NCBI GenBank assembly: GCA_900548465.1
Contig: URKY01000003.1
Coordinates: 58,263-122,262, forward strand
Reading direction: 5' to 3'
From: an uncultured Eubacterium sp.
Lineage (GTDB): Bacteria; Bacillota; Clostridia; Lachnospirales; Lachnospiraceae
DNA: 64,000 nucleotides
Below the pieces are notes generated by a model that saw only the letters and a list, made by a program, of their open reading frames with translations, did not search any database and had not been told where the DNA came from. The number at the start of each line of letters is the position of its first letter. The first letter of the stretch is position 1. A program made the position numbers and the translations under genes. Below, in pieces: positions 50,759 to 59,851 of this stretch.

Positions 50759-53700
50759 TTAATTTCTGTTAATGTCAAATACTTCCCATGCTCCCGCAAC
50801 TGTTTCACTTGTTGCATACAGTTTTCCATTGTCATTTAAGTTTGCCTGAACATATTTTCCATTTGCAATTGAATATAATGCATATTCATCACCGGAAATC
50901 TTTTCAATAATAAATTTCTCCCAAGTTCCTATACTTCCACTTCTAGGTAATAACTGATTTTTCTCATCTATTACTGCACATACATATTTTCCATTGGATA
51001 CGGATCTCAGGGATACTGTTCCATCATCGTTCGTTACTATCTGGAATGTTTCCCACGCTCCACCACATGATGAACGATTTGCTACAATTATATCATTTCC
51101 TCCGTTTTCTGCACATACAACTTTACCATTTGCTACAGATGTAACATATGTATTTGAATTATTAAAATTAACCCTTTCAACCCTTTCAATTACAATTGAT
51201 GAAGTTTTATCATTAAAGTTTCCAAGACCTGTTGTATCACTTAATAAAACTTTTGCTCCACCACCAAATCCTGCATCATTATATAATGTAACTTTATATC
51301 CTTCTGTAACTTTAACTGAAGAAATCTGGTCATTTTTTATTCCGGCTGCAATCATTGCGTTATAATCATATCTGCCTTCTCCAAGAGATACTGACCATCC
51401 ACCATAATTTGAGTTTTCATAAAATGTTGCTTTCGTGGAGGATGTTGAATTATCAAGTTTTTCAATGTTAAATGCTTCCCACGCTCCGGCTATAGAATCG
51501 CTTCCTGCTATTAACTTTCCACCATTATCCAGATCTGCCTTAACATATTTGCCGTTTTCTGCACTTCTTATTCCATATTCACTGTCATTTATTTTATATA
51601 TACGGAATTTTTCCCAGGTTCCTACACTATCGCTTCTTGGTGTTAACTGGTTTTCTTCATCTAATACCGCGCATGCATATTTATTATTTGCTTCTGCCTT
51701 AATGCTGACTGTTCCGTCATCATTATTTAACAAATAGAATGTTTCCCATGCTCCGCCATAATTATCTCTGTTTGCCATTAGCGGATCACTTCCACCATTT
51801 TCTGCTACAATAAATTTTGAATTTGCTACTGACTTAATACTGTATTTGCCGTCAGACATTTTTACAGTTGAATATGCTGTTTCAGAGGAAGAACCATTTA
51901 CCTTCTCTATCTTTATTGATGAAGTTTTGTCATTCATTTCGTCTCCAACATAAGATGCATCTGAGGTATAAGATTTATTCTTTCCATTAAAGCCCGCATT
52001 ATCATATAATGTTACTTTATATCCTGAGCTTACCTTAAGTGATGATATTGCATCATTCTTTATACCTTTTGCTAATATAGCACTGTAATCATATGTTCCT
52101 TCTCCTAAAGAAACTGACCATCCACCATAATTTGAATGTTCATAAAATGTTGCTGCTGTTTCATTAGATGTAACATCTCCAACTTTTTCAATAATAAATG
52201 CTTCCCATGCTCCTGCTATGGAATCACTTCCTGCTATTAATTTTCCACCATTATCTAAATCTGCTTTTACATATTTTCCGTTTTCAGCACTTCTTATTCC
52301 ATATTCTTTGTCATTTATCTTGTATATTTTGAATTTTTCCCATGTACTTGGACTATCGCTTCTTGGTGTTAACTGGTTTTCCTCATCCAGTACTGCACAT
52401 ACATATTTATTGTTAGCTTCTGCCTTAATGCTAACTGTTCCATCATCATTATTCAAAATGAAGAATGTTTCCCATGCTCCACTATAACTGTCTCTGTTAG
52501 CTATAATAGGATCACTTCCACCGTTCTCAGCTACAACATATTTGTCGTTAGCAACAGATTTAATATTGTATTTTCCATTTGCCATCTTAACTGTAGAATA
52601 TGATGTTGTGTTGGTTGTTGATGATGAATTGTTGATTTTTTCAATCTTTATTGACGAAGTTTTGTCATTCATTTCATCTCCAACATATGACGCGTCAGAT
52701 GTAAATTCCTTTGTAGTTCCTTTAAATCCCTCATCATTGTACAATGTTACCTTATATCCGGCACTTACTCTCAATGATGATATTGCATCATTCTTTATTC
52801 CCTTTGCTAATATGTCTTTGTAATTGTAAGTTCCTTCTTCAAGTGAAACTGACCATCCACCATAATTTGAATGTTCATAAAATGTTGCAACACCTGATGT
52901 ACTACTGTTATCATTATCTGATGTATTGTTGTCACCACTGTCTGATGTATCACTTCCACCTGTAGATGTTACCGTTCCCGGAAGATATGTCTTTACAAGG
53001 TTGTAAATCTTGTCATTCTTCCATCCTTTAGATGTTCCAACACCTGACCACTTATTTCTAATTGTATCAGCTGAATCATTGTATATATCTACTTTCTCAG
53101 GGTTATGATTATAAATTCCCCATGAACTGTTTCCTGTTACTTTATATGACCAGGTTGTCCAATGCCATCCCTGACTGTTGAATGTAGACATTGCTGATTT
53201 CCAACCATTATCCTGCTCAAAGCATGTAAACTCACCTACAAATGTTGGTACTCCGTAGTTATGATTTGCAATATCACTAACCTTGCTTGAAAAATATGAC
53301 TCCTGAGCTGAACTGCTGTTTTGAGCATTCCATGGATAATAATGATATTCATAAGCAACATTTGTCCATCCATACTGTGATGGTCTTGGCAAATTATCTG
53401 CATCCCAACATGATTCCATTATAATAATATGATTGCTGTCCTTTGAACGGATTGCATTATATATTTCGTTGTAGAAATCCCAATGTAAACTATATGTTGC
53501 TGCTGCTTTTATTCCAGGTTCGTTCAATATATCATAAGCAGCTACTGCAGGATTTCCCTTAAAATGTTCAGCTATCTTTTTCCATAAATTTAATGTCTTA
53601 TCTTTATTTCCCTGATTGTAATACAACTGTTTTCCATCATTTACTTCACCTGAATGATCCATACCATTCTGTGAACCAAATGCACCATGCATATCTAATA

Positions 53701-54205
53701 TTACATACATTCCCCTCTGGCTACAATTCTGTACAAACCAATCCAATCTTGAAAAAGCATTTGATTTAAGATTTCCGTTATCATCACAAAGATTCATATA
53801 TGTAAATGGTAATCTGATAACGCTCATTCCCATTTCCGCACAGTTATCAAAATCCTGTGCCGTCCAATAATTATCTTCGTATGTTGCAACCAACTCATCT
53901 CTTGTTGATGTTCCAAATCTATTGGCCAATGTATCCATCATAGTTCTCTGATCTGATGCATTTGTTGGATTCATCCAATTTTCCTGAACTAACCAACCAC
54001 CTGCATTTGTTCCTCTCAGATATACTACATCTCCGTTTCCTTTTGCCTTTCTTATCTGTGTTCCTTTTACCTTCAGAAAATCATTGCTTCCAAGGGCTGC
54101 TGAAGCTTTTACTGTTACAGCTCCTGAAATGTTTCCTGATATTAACGTACACAATGTCATTGCCAACACCATTAAAACGCTGACAAATTTTTTTAACGTT
54201 TTCAT
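50759..54205 (-). CDS. Secreted GH5 hydrolase with three crystallin/trefoil repeats
   Basis: This encodes 1148 residues from ATG 54205 (GGAGG upstream). A signal peptide ends near Ala34-Ala37. The GH5 domain (about 40-410) begins YLRGTNAGGWLVQENW, reminiscent of exo-beta-1,3-glucanase-like GH5, with Glu229 in DILNEP and Glu325 in FVGEFT. A Ser/Thr/Asp/Asn linker leads to three units of about 230 residues (from about 440, 685 and 920). Each has a beta/gamma-crystallin-like part (ATFYEHSNYGGWSVSL) and a fascin-like beta-trefoil (NGKYNIKSVANDKYVVAENG, GAWETF). The tandem units probably bind polysaccharide. Substrate specificity cannot be told from sequence. Confidence 0.85.
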   Translation of the reverse strand: MKTLKKFVSVLMVLAMTLCTLISGNISGAVTVKASAALGSNDFLKVKGTQIRKAKGNGDVVYLRGTNAGGWLVQENWMNPTNASDQRTMMDTLANRFGTSTRDELVATYEDNYWTAQDFDNCAEMGMSVIRLPFTYMNLCDDNGNLKSNAFSRLDWFVQNCSQRGMYVILDMHGAFGSQNGMDHSGEVNDGKQLYYNQGNKDKTLNLWKKIAEHFKGNPAVAAYDILNEPGIKAAATYSLHWDFYNEIYNAIRSKDSNHIIIMESCWDADNLPRPSQYGWTNVAYEYHYYPWNAQNSSSAQESYFSSKVSDIANHNYGVPTFVGEFTCFEQDNGWKSAMSTFNSQGWHWTTWSYKVTGNSSWGIYNHNPEKVDIYNDSADTIRNKWSGVGTSKGWKNDKIYNLVKTYLPGTVTSTGGSDTSDSGDNNTSDNDNSSTSGVATFYEHSNYGGWSVSLEEGTYNYKDILAKGIKNDAISSLRVSAGYKVTLYNDEGFKGTTKEFTSDASYVGDEMNDKTSSIKIEKINNSSSTTNTTSYSTVKMANGKYNIKSVANDKYVVAENGGSDPIIANRDSYSGAWETFFILNNDDGTVSIKAEANNKYVCAVLDEENQLTPRSDSPSTWEKFKIYKINDKEYGIRSAENGKYVKADLDNGGKLIAGSDSIAGAWEAFIIEKVGDVTSNETAATFYEHSNYGGWSVSLGEGTYDYSAILAKGIKNDAISSLKVSSGYKVTLYDNAGFNGKNKSYTSDASYVGDEMNDKTSSIKIEKVNGSSSETAYSTVKMSDGKYSIKSVANSKFIVAENGGSDPLMANRDNYGGAWETFYLLNNDDGTVSIKAEANNKYACAVLDEENQLTPRSDSVGTWEKFRIYKINDSEYGIRSAENGKYVKADLDNGGKLIAGSDSIAGAWEAFNIEKLDNSTSSTKATFYENSNYGGWSVSLGEGRYDYNAMIAAGIKNDQISSVKVTEGYKVTLYNDAGFGGGAKVLLSDTTGLGNFNDKTSSIVIERVERVNFNNSNTYVTSVANGKVVCAENGGNDIIVANRSSCGGAWETFQIVTNDDGTVSLRSVSNGKYVCAVIDEKNQLLPRSGSIGTWEKFIIEKISGDEYALYSIANGKYVQANLNDNGKLYATSETVAGAWEVFDINRN

Positions 54206-54258
54206 AAACTGCCTCCTTATCATTATTTATCATAGTTTAACGTTCAATAACTTCGTTA

Positions 54259-54333
54259 TGTATAATTTTAACATTGTTCTTTTTTCTAGAAAAGTTGTTT
54301 TTTTTTAGAAAAGTACATTTTTTTTAAAAAAGT
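54259..54333 (-). promoter_or_regulatory. GH5 promoter region with three 19-bp direct repeats
   Basis: TTTTTTNTAGAAAAGT-like boxes end at 54295, 54314 and 54333, exactly 19 bases apart; the third reads TTTTTTAAAAAAGT. In the - direction a TATACA -10 box (54259-54264) follows the last copy, and the expected -35 position falls inside it. The arrangement suggests a regulator that binds along one helix face near the promoter. The poly-A/T content makes chance partly responsible. Confidence 0.45.
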
Positions 54334-54350
54334 TTTTACCTCTCACGCTT

Positions 54351-54376
54351 CTTATGGATTTTGACAAATCCATAAG
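54351..54376. repeat. Palindrome 1 of a three-hairpin cluster
   Basis: CTTATGGATTT (54351-54361) is the perfect complement of AAATCCATAAG (54366-54376), with loop TGAC. It is one base away from palindrome 2. Confidence 0.8.
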
Positions 54377-54377
54377 C

Positions 54378-54403
54378 ACGCGGGCATCGCCTGATGCCCG
54401 CGT
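54378..54403. repeat. Palindrome 2 of a three-hairpin cluster
   Basis: ACGCGGGCATC (54378-54388) is the perfect complement of GATGCCCGCGT (54393-54403), with loop GCCT. It is very GC-rich against an AT-rich background and abuts palindrome 3. Confidence 0.85.
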
Positions 54404-54468
54404 TATAAAATAAAAATACCAGCCAAAATTTATGCAAGCATAATTTTGGCTGGTATTTTTATTTTATA
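54404..54468 (-). terminator. Palindrome 3, long terminator of the foldase-like gene
   Basis: The arms TATAAAATAAAAATACCAGC and beyond (54404-54435), and their complement (54438-54468), form a stem of about 30 pairs with one bulged base and a two-base loop. The 3' arm is T-rich in the - direction and lies about 35 bases after the stop at 54505, so it fits as a terminator. Its length and its abutment to two other palindromes are unusual. The 54470-54500 stretch between it and the gene is unusually GC-rich. Confidence 0.75.
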
Positions 54469-54504
54469 TAGCGCTCGCCCGGCTCATTGCCTACGCGATT
54501 GGTT

Positions 54505-55683
54505 TTATTTTTTTGTTTCTGCTGCTGTTGTTTCTGTCTTTTCTGTTGTTGCAGCTGTTGTTTCAGGTGCCTTTGTTGTTGGTGCTGCACCTTTCTTCAT
54601 TTCAATGTTTTCACAAATTACGTCTCTGATTTTTGTAACAATAAGATTTAATTCAACAGTTTCTTTTACTGTATCTTCTCCGTATGACTTTGTTAATGTC
54701 TTTATATCTGAACCATAGTTCTTCTTTGCAAATGCATCACCTTCATCTTTGTATAACTTATCAACGTCGATTTTTTCCTGTTTTGCAATAGCGTAAATAA
54801 CAATCTTGCTCTTTACTGAATCTTTTAACTGCTTATTCCAATCATCCTCTGATAAATTACACGCCTGCAAGTATGTCTTAATGTCTGTAACACCGTATGA
54901 TGAATACTGAGCTACAATCTGTGATTCAACTTCTTTGCTGTACTTATCCAAATAATCTTTGTTATATTTTGAAACTTTACATTTAGCAAAGTAGTTCTGC
55001 CATACCTGATTCATAATCTTGTTATACTTCAGTTCTTTCTTCTGGTATTCCTTGTATGATTTTACTGATGAAAGTCCTTCAGTTTTGTAATTTTCTTTTA
55101 CGAAAGCATCTGTAAGTTCAGGTGTTGTAGTTTTCTGTAATGATTTTATTGTGTATGTGAACCAAACCGGCTTATTAGCTAATTTGATGCTTTTTTTGTT
55201 TACTGTTGTTGTCTGTGTATATGTCTTAGGGAATTTTAATTTCTTTGTAAACTTATCCCCTACTTTATATCCCTTTAATGCATCTACAAAACCGTCAATC
55301 ATTGGGCTTCCGTTTACTGTTGACTTAGCAATGTCAGCTGTTGAATCCTGTGCTGAACCACCATCAAACTTAACTTTCTTACCATTAACTTCGATTTTTC
55401 CTTCAAAGTCAAATACTACTGTTGAATCCTTTTCAACTTTTCCCTTCTTTATTGTTTCTGTTTTAGCATGCTTTGATAAATCAGAATCAATTGCTGACTG
55501 TAACTCACTGTCTGTTACCTTTGAATCATCTTCGTATGCAGTTAATCCCTTGTAACTTGCTAATTTAACTGTACCATAATCAGTATCTACTGATACAGCT
55601 GATGATTTGTCTGATTTACCACATGCGGATAAACTCAAAACCATAGTCGCTGATAAAGCAACCGCTAAAAATTTCTTAAACAT
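54505..55683 (-). CDS. Lipoprotein with FKBP/trigger-factor-like foldase architecture
   Basis: This encodes 392 residues. The lipobox LSAC (VLSLSACGKSD) predicts lipid attachment to Cys21. A trigger-factor-like layout follows: an N-terminal region (DDSKVTDSELQSAIDSDLSK), an FKBP-type domain (VVFDFEGKIEVNGKKV, MIDGFVDALKGYKVGDKF) and a helical C-terminal domain (LTDAFVKENYKTEGLSSV, YLQACNLSEDDWNKQLKDSV). A low-complexity Thr/Ala/Glu tail ends the protein. It would be an extracytoplasmic foldase, useful for the large exported CAZymes next door. The AGCAGT/ACTGCT hairpin in its leader is small. Confidence 0.8.
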   Translation of the reverse strand: MFKKFLAVALSATMVLSLSACGKSDKSSAVSVDTDYGTVKLASYKGLTAYEDDSKVTDSELQSAIDSDLSKHAKTETIKKGKVEKDSTVVFDFEGKIEVNGKKVKFDGGSAQDSTADIAKSTVNGSPMIDGFVDALKGYKVGDKFTKKLKFPKTYTQTTTVNKKSIKLANKPVWFTYTIKSLQKTTTPELTDAFVKENYKTEGLSSVKSYKEYQKKELKYNKIMNQVWQNYFAKCKVSKYNKDYLDKYSKEVESQIVAQYSSYGVTDIKTYLQACNLSEDDWNKQLKDSVKSKIVIYAIAKQEKIDVDKLYKDEGDAFAKKNYGSDIKTLTKSYGEDTVKETVELNLIVTKIRDVICENIEMKKGAAPTTKAPETTAATTEKTETTAAETKK

Positions 55684-55751
55684 TTTCCTTCTCCTATCCT
55701 GTTATATAGATTAATATAAGCAGTCCTTACTGCTCATTTGCGATACACGCA

Positions 55752-55795
55752 ATAAAATCAGTTGCACGCCTAAACACGCATACAACTGATTTTAT
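55752..55795 (-). terminator. Terminator of purF-purB-purC
   Basis: ATAAAATCAGTTG (55752-55764) is the perfect complement of CAACTGATTTTAT (55783-55795). In the - direction the stem is T-rich at its end. It lies about 65 bases after the purC stop. Confidence 0.75.
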
Positions 55796-55860
55796 CACAT
55801 TTGTATAATTATTTAAAGTATTTATTTTGAATTCTTGGCATTTTCACAAATTCGACACAA

Positions 55861-56724
55861 TTACTCACCTAATTTTTTTCCTGTGAGTTTTTCATAGCCT
55901 TCTAAGTAGATATTAATAGTTTTTTCTTCTACTTCTTTAGGCAATGTCCAATCGTTTTCGTTATTCTTTAACCAGTCTCTTGCAAACTGCTTGTCGAATG
56001 AAGGCTGACCATGTCCCGGTTCATAAACATCTGCCGGCCAGAAACGTGAACTGTCAGGAGTTAACATTTCATCACCTATTACGATATCTCCATTCTCGTC
56101 AAGACCAAATTCAAATTTTGTATCTGCAATGATGATTCCTCTTGTCAAAGCATAATCTGCACACTTTTTGTATAATTCAATAGTGTAGTCACGAAGTTTT
56201 GCAGCATATTCTTCTCCCTTTCCCGGGAACTGCTTTTCTAATACTTCAACGCTCTTTTCGTATGAAATATTTTCATCGTGATCACCAATTTCTGCCTTTG
56301 TTGATGGTGTATAAATTGGTTCAGGAAGTTTATCGGATTCCTTTAAGCCTTCAGGAAGCTTAATTCCACAAACTGTTCCGTTTTCCTGATAACTTGCCCA
56401 ACCGCTACCTGTAATATATCCACGTACAATACATTCAATTGGAAGCATTTCCAATTTTTTGCACATCATACTGTTTCCATCAAACTTAGGCTGTCTGAAA
56501 AATTCAGGCATGTCATTAACATCAACAGAAATCATATGGTTTGGCACAATATCCTCTGTCATGTCAAACCAGAATTTTGACATCTGTGTTAATACTGTTC
56601 CCTTCTTTTCAATAACGTTGTTCAGTATAACATCAAAACAACTGATTCTGTCTGTTGCAACCATAATAAGACTGTCACCATTGTCATATATTTCTCTTAC
56701 TTTTCCTTCTTTAATTGGCTTCAT
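55861..56724 (-). CDS. purC: Phosphoribosylaminoimidazole-succinocarboxamide synthase
   Basis: PurC (287 residues) joins aspartate to CAIR. Motifs: [25 protein letters not shown] at the N-terminus, [16 protein letters not shown], and [31 protein letters not shown] near the C-terminus. The AAAGAGAGGA ribosome binding site is upstream. It is the third gene of the purF-purB-purC run and acts before purB in the pathway. Confidence 0.97.
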   Translation of the reverse strand: MKPIKEGKVREIYDNGDSLIMVATDRISCFDVILNNVIEKKGTVLTQMSKFWFDMTEDIVPNHMISVDVNDMPEFFRQPKFDGNSMMCKKLEMLPIECIVRGYITGSGWASYQENGTVCGIKLPEGLKESDKLPEPIYTPSTKAEIGDHDENISYEKSVEVLEKQFPGKGEEYAAKLRDYTIELYKKCADYALTRGIIIADTKFEFGLDENGDIVIGDEMLTPDSSRFWPADVYEPGHGQPSFDKQFARDWLKNNENDWTLPKEVEEKTINIYLEGYEKLTGKKLGE

Positions 56725-56782
56725 TGTGTTCCTCTCTTTCCCTTATAAAGTATTTTATATAAAATCTTTAGGTTTTGTATTT

Positions 56783-58216
56783 TTATACATTTATGTCTGC
56801 TGTTAAACCAAGTATTTCTTTATTTGCTTCTAATATAGGATTAATTTCCTCTGCAAGGAATTCATCAACCTGTTCAGGTGAACACCCAACATATTTAGTA
56901 GGATCCATTGTTTTCTGAAGGTCTTCCAATGATAAATTAAATGATGGGTCATTTGCAATAAGTTCAAGTAAGTTATTATCAAGTCCCTTCTGCTTAACAT
57001 TTGCTCCTGCTTCCATGGAAAGCGTACGGATCTTTTCATGAAGTTCCTGTCTGTTTCCACCTGCTTTTACTGCATCCATCATAATGTTTTCAGTTGCCAT
57101 AAATGGTAATTCGCTCATAAGTCTCTTTGTTATAACCTTATCATATACAACTAATCCGTCTACAACATTGAGGTATAAATCAAGAATGCCATCAACTGCA
57201 AGGAATGATTCCGGAACACTGATTCTCTTATTTGCTGAATCATCTAATGTTCTTTCAAACCACTGTGTAGATGATGTAATTGCCGGATTAAGCGCTGTGA
57301 CCATAACGTAATTAGCCAAAGATGCGATTCTTTCACTTCTCATAGGATTTCTCTTATATGCCATAGCTGAAGATCCAATCTGGTTCTTTTCAAACGGTTC
57401 TTCTATTTCCTTTAAATGCTGTAATAATCTAATGTCATTTGAAAATTTGTGAGCACTTGCTGCAATGCCTGCTAATATGTTAAGAACTCTTGTGTCCATT
57501 TTTCTTGAATAAGTCTGACCTGAAACAGGGAAACATTTGTCAAATCCCATTTTTTCAGCAATTTTCTTTTCAAGCTCCTTAATTTTCTCATGATCTCCCT
57601 CAAATAATTCAAGGAAACTTGCCTGTGTTCCGGTTGTTCCCTTGCTTCCAAGAAGCATCATATTGTTAAGAACATAATCTAAATCATCTAAATCAAGTTT
57701 TAATTCCATAAGCCAGAGAGTTGCTCTCTTTCCTACTGTTGTAGGCTGTGCCGGCTGAAAATGTGTAAATGCCAATGTTGGCTGATTTTTGTACTTATCT
57801 GCAAATTTTGCAAGTTCATTTATTACATTAATGAGTTTTTTACGAATTAACTTAAGTCCCTCTGTCATAACAATTATGTCAGTGTTGTCACCAACATAGC
57901 ATGATGTGGCACCAAGATGAATAATTCCTGCTGCTTTAGGACACTGCTGACCATAAGCATATACGTGTGACATTACATCATGACGTACTTCTTTTTCTCT
58001 TGCCTTTGCTACATCATAATTAATGTTGTCAGCGTTTGCCTTTAATTCATCTACCTGTTCCTGTGTGATGTTAAGCCCTAATTCCATCTCTGATTCTGCA
58101 AGGGCAATCCATAATTTTCTCCATGTTTTGAACTTCATGTCCGGAGAAAAAATATACTGCATTTCCTTACTTGCATATCTTTCTGATAATGGGCTGTTGT
58201 ATCTGTCGTTACTCAT
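56783..58216 (-). CDS. purB: Adenylosuccinate lyase
   Basis: PurB (477 residues) cleaves SAICAR and adenylosuccinate. The fumarase/aspartase-superfamily pattern is clear: HLGATSCYVGDNTD, THFQPAQPTTVGKRA with the catalytic His, and the signature GSSAMAYKRNPMRSERI. It starts 42 bases after purF and ends 58 bases before purC, with GGAGG before its ATG. Confidence 0.98.
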   Translation of the reverse strand: MSNDRYNSPLSERYASKEMQYIFSPDMKFKTWRKLWIALAESEMELGLNITQEQVDELKANADNINYDVAKAREKEVRHDVMSHVYAYGQQCPKAAGIIHLGATSCYVGDNTDIIVMTEGLKLIRKKLINVINELAKFADKYKNQPTLAFTHFQPAQPTTVGKRATLWLMELKLDLDDLDYVLNNMMLLGSKGTTGTQASFLELFEGDHEKIKELEKKIAEKMGFDKCFPVSGQTYSRKMDTRVLNILAGIAASAHKFSNDIRLLQHLKEIEEPFEKNQIGSSAMAYKRNPMRSERIASLANYVMVTALNPAITSSTQWFERTLDDSANKRISVPESFLAVDGILDLYLNVVDGLVVYDKVITKRLMSELPFMATENIMMDAVKAGGNRQELHEKIRTLSMEAGANVKQKGLDNNLLELIANDPSFNLSLEDLQKTMDPTKYVGCSPEQVDEFLAEEINPILEANKEILGLTADINV

Positions 58217-58258
58217 AAAAACCTCCTGATTTTTTTTACTTTTATATAAACAGTCCGA

Positions 58259-59701
58259 CTATTTTTTGTATTCTCCACGAATATCTTCTTTTGGCGGTTC
58301 CATTGGATATTTGCCAGTGAAACATCCTGTACATATTGCTTTTCCTCCTGAAAGTTCAGGAAGGCGGTCAATACCTAAATACGCCAGACTGTCACATCCT
58401 ATTACTTTTCTTATATCTTCGATTGTTCTATTATAGGCAATAAGCTGTTCTTTACAAGGCACATCTGTTCCAAAATAGCACTCACTGATAAATGGTGGTG
58501 AACTTATTCTTACATGAACTTCTGTTGCTCCTGCGTCCTTTAACATCTGAACAATTCGATCACTTGTAGTTCCACGTACAATTGAATCATCTATCATAAT
58601 AACTCTCTTGCCGTTAACTGCCTCTTTTAAAACATTAAGTTTTATTCTTACGCTGGATTCCCTGCTTTTCTGTTGTGGTTTAATAAATGTACGTCCAACA
58701 TAACTGTTCTTAACAAAAGCAGTTCCATAATGAATGCCTGACTGCATTGCATATCCCATAGCTGCAGCATTTCCCGATTCAGGGACTCCAACTACAACAT
58801 CAGCATCTACCGGACTGTCCATGGCTAAAAATTTTCCTGCCATAATTCTTGAATGATAAACACTGGTTCCGTCATAATAGCTGTCAGGTCTTGCGAAATA
58901 AATATATTCAAAAATGCATCTTGCCTGTTCTTCCGGCTTTAAGCACATAGACTTATCTGACTGAATACCATTCTTATCTATGGTAACAACCTCACCGGGT
59001 TCTACATCTCTGATAAACTCTGCGCCGATTGTATCCAATGCGCATGTTTCAGAGCTTAAAATATATGCATTGTCTCGCTTTCCTATACATAAAGGTTTAA
59101 AACCATAAGGGTCTCTTGCACCAATTAACTTTCTTGGACTTGACACAACAAGAGCATATGCGCCTTTTAACTTTTTCATTGCATTAACAACTGCCTGTTG
59201 TGCTGTCTTAACCTTTATTCTCTCTCTTGCAATATGATAAGCTATAACCTCTGAATCAATGGTCGTCTGGAAAATAGCACCTGTATAAGCAAGTTCTTCC
59301 CTTAATTCATTGGCATTAATAAGGTTTCCGTTATGCGCCATCATAAGGGTACCCTTAACATAATTAAGCACTAATGGCTGTGCATTACTTGGAATACTGT
59401 CTCCTGCTGTAGAATAACGGCAATGTCCTACACCAATATTCCCCTTTAATTTTAACAAATTATTGTGATCAAATACTTCATTCACAAGGCCCATACCTTT
59501 TAGTAAATCAACTTTTCTCGGACCATTTGTATCTGATACTGCTATACCACAGCTTTCCTGACCTCTATGCTGAAGGGCAAAAAGTCCATAGTATATTGAA
59601 GAGGCTACATCCTCTCCATCCAAATCATACATTCCGAAAACACCACATTCCTCGTGTGGTTTATCCGGCTCCCAACTCATACTAACATCTTTATCTTTCA
59701 T
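58259..59701 (-). CDS. purF: Amidophosphoribosyltransferase
   Basis: PurF (480 residues) makes phosphoribosylamine from PRPP and glutamine, the first committed step. An 18-residue propeptide precedes the catalytic Cys19 of ECGVFGMYD. The PRPP motif is VIMIDDSIVRGTTSDRI. Three C-terminal cysteines (AICTGCFTGKYP) and ARCIFEYIYFARPDS support a B. subtilis-type iron-sulfur enzyme. AGGAG lies 9 bases upstream of the ATG. It is the first gene of purF-B-C. Confidence 0.97.
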   Translation of the reverse strand: MKDKDVSMSWEPDKPHEECGVFGMYDLDGEDVASSIYYGLFALQHRGQESCGIAVSDTNGPRKVDLLKGMGLVNEVFDHNNLLKLKGNIGVGHCRYSTAGDSIPSNAQPLVLNYVKGTLMMAHNGNLINANELREELAYTGAIFQTTIDSEVIAYHIARERIKVKTAQQAVVNAMKKLKGAYALVVSSPRKLIGARDPYGFKPLCIGKRDNAYILSSETCALDTIGAEFIRDVEPGEVVTIDKNGIQSDKSMCLKPEEQARCIFEYIYFARPDSYYDGTSVYHSRIMAGKFLAMDSPVDADVVVGVPESGNAAAMGYAMQSGIHYGTAFVKNSYVGRTFIKPQQKSRESSVRIKLNVLKEAVNGKRVIMIDDSIVRGTTSDRIVQMLKDAGATEVHVRISSPPFISECYFGTDVPCKEQLIAYNRTIEDIRKVIGCDSLAYLGIDRLPELSGGKAICTGCFTGKYPMEPPKEDIRGEYKK

Positions 59702-59740
59702 TTCAGTCTCCTAAATAACATAACTTCAGTCACGAAATTA

Positions 59741-59769
59741 ATTATAAAACGCAGAAAAGAGAAAATCAA
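59741..59769 (-). promoter_or_regulatory. purF promoter
   Basis: TTGATT (59764-59769), 17 bases, TATAAT (59741-59746) in the - direction. The -35 box lies within the gatB terminator hairpin at 59753-59787. No riboswitch is visible in the short leader. Confidence 0.6.
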
Positions 59770-59787
59770 CACGGATTTTCTCTTTCT
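59753..59787 (-). terminator. Terminator of the gatCAB operon
   Basis: AGAAAAGAGAAAATC (59753-59767) pairs with GATTTTCTCTTTCT (59774-59787), with one bulge. It lies 65 bases after the gatB stop and overlaps the purF promoter. Confidence 0.7.
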
Positions 59788-59851
59788 ACCTTTTGTTTCT
59801 ATTTTTGCCAATTAGTTTACTGCTATTGTGCAAGATTACTTTCCTGTAACC

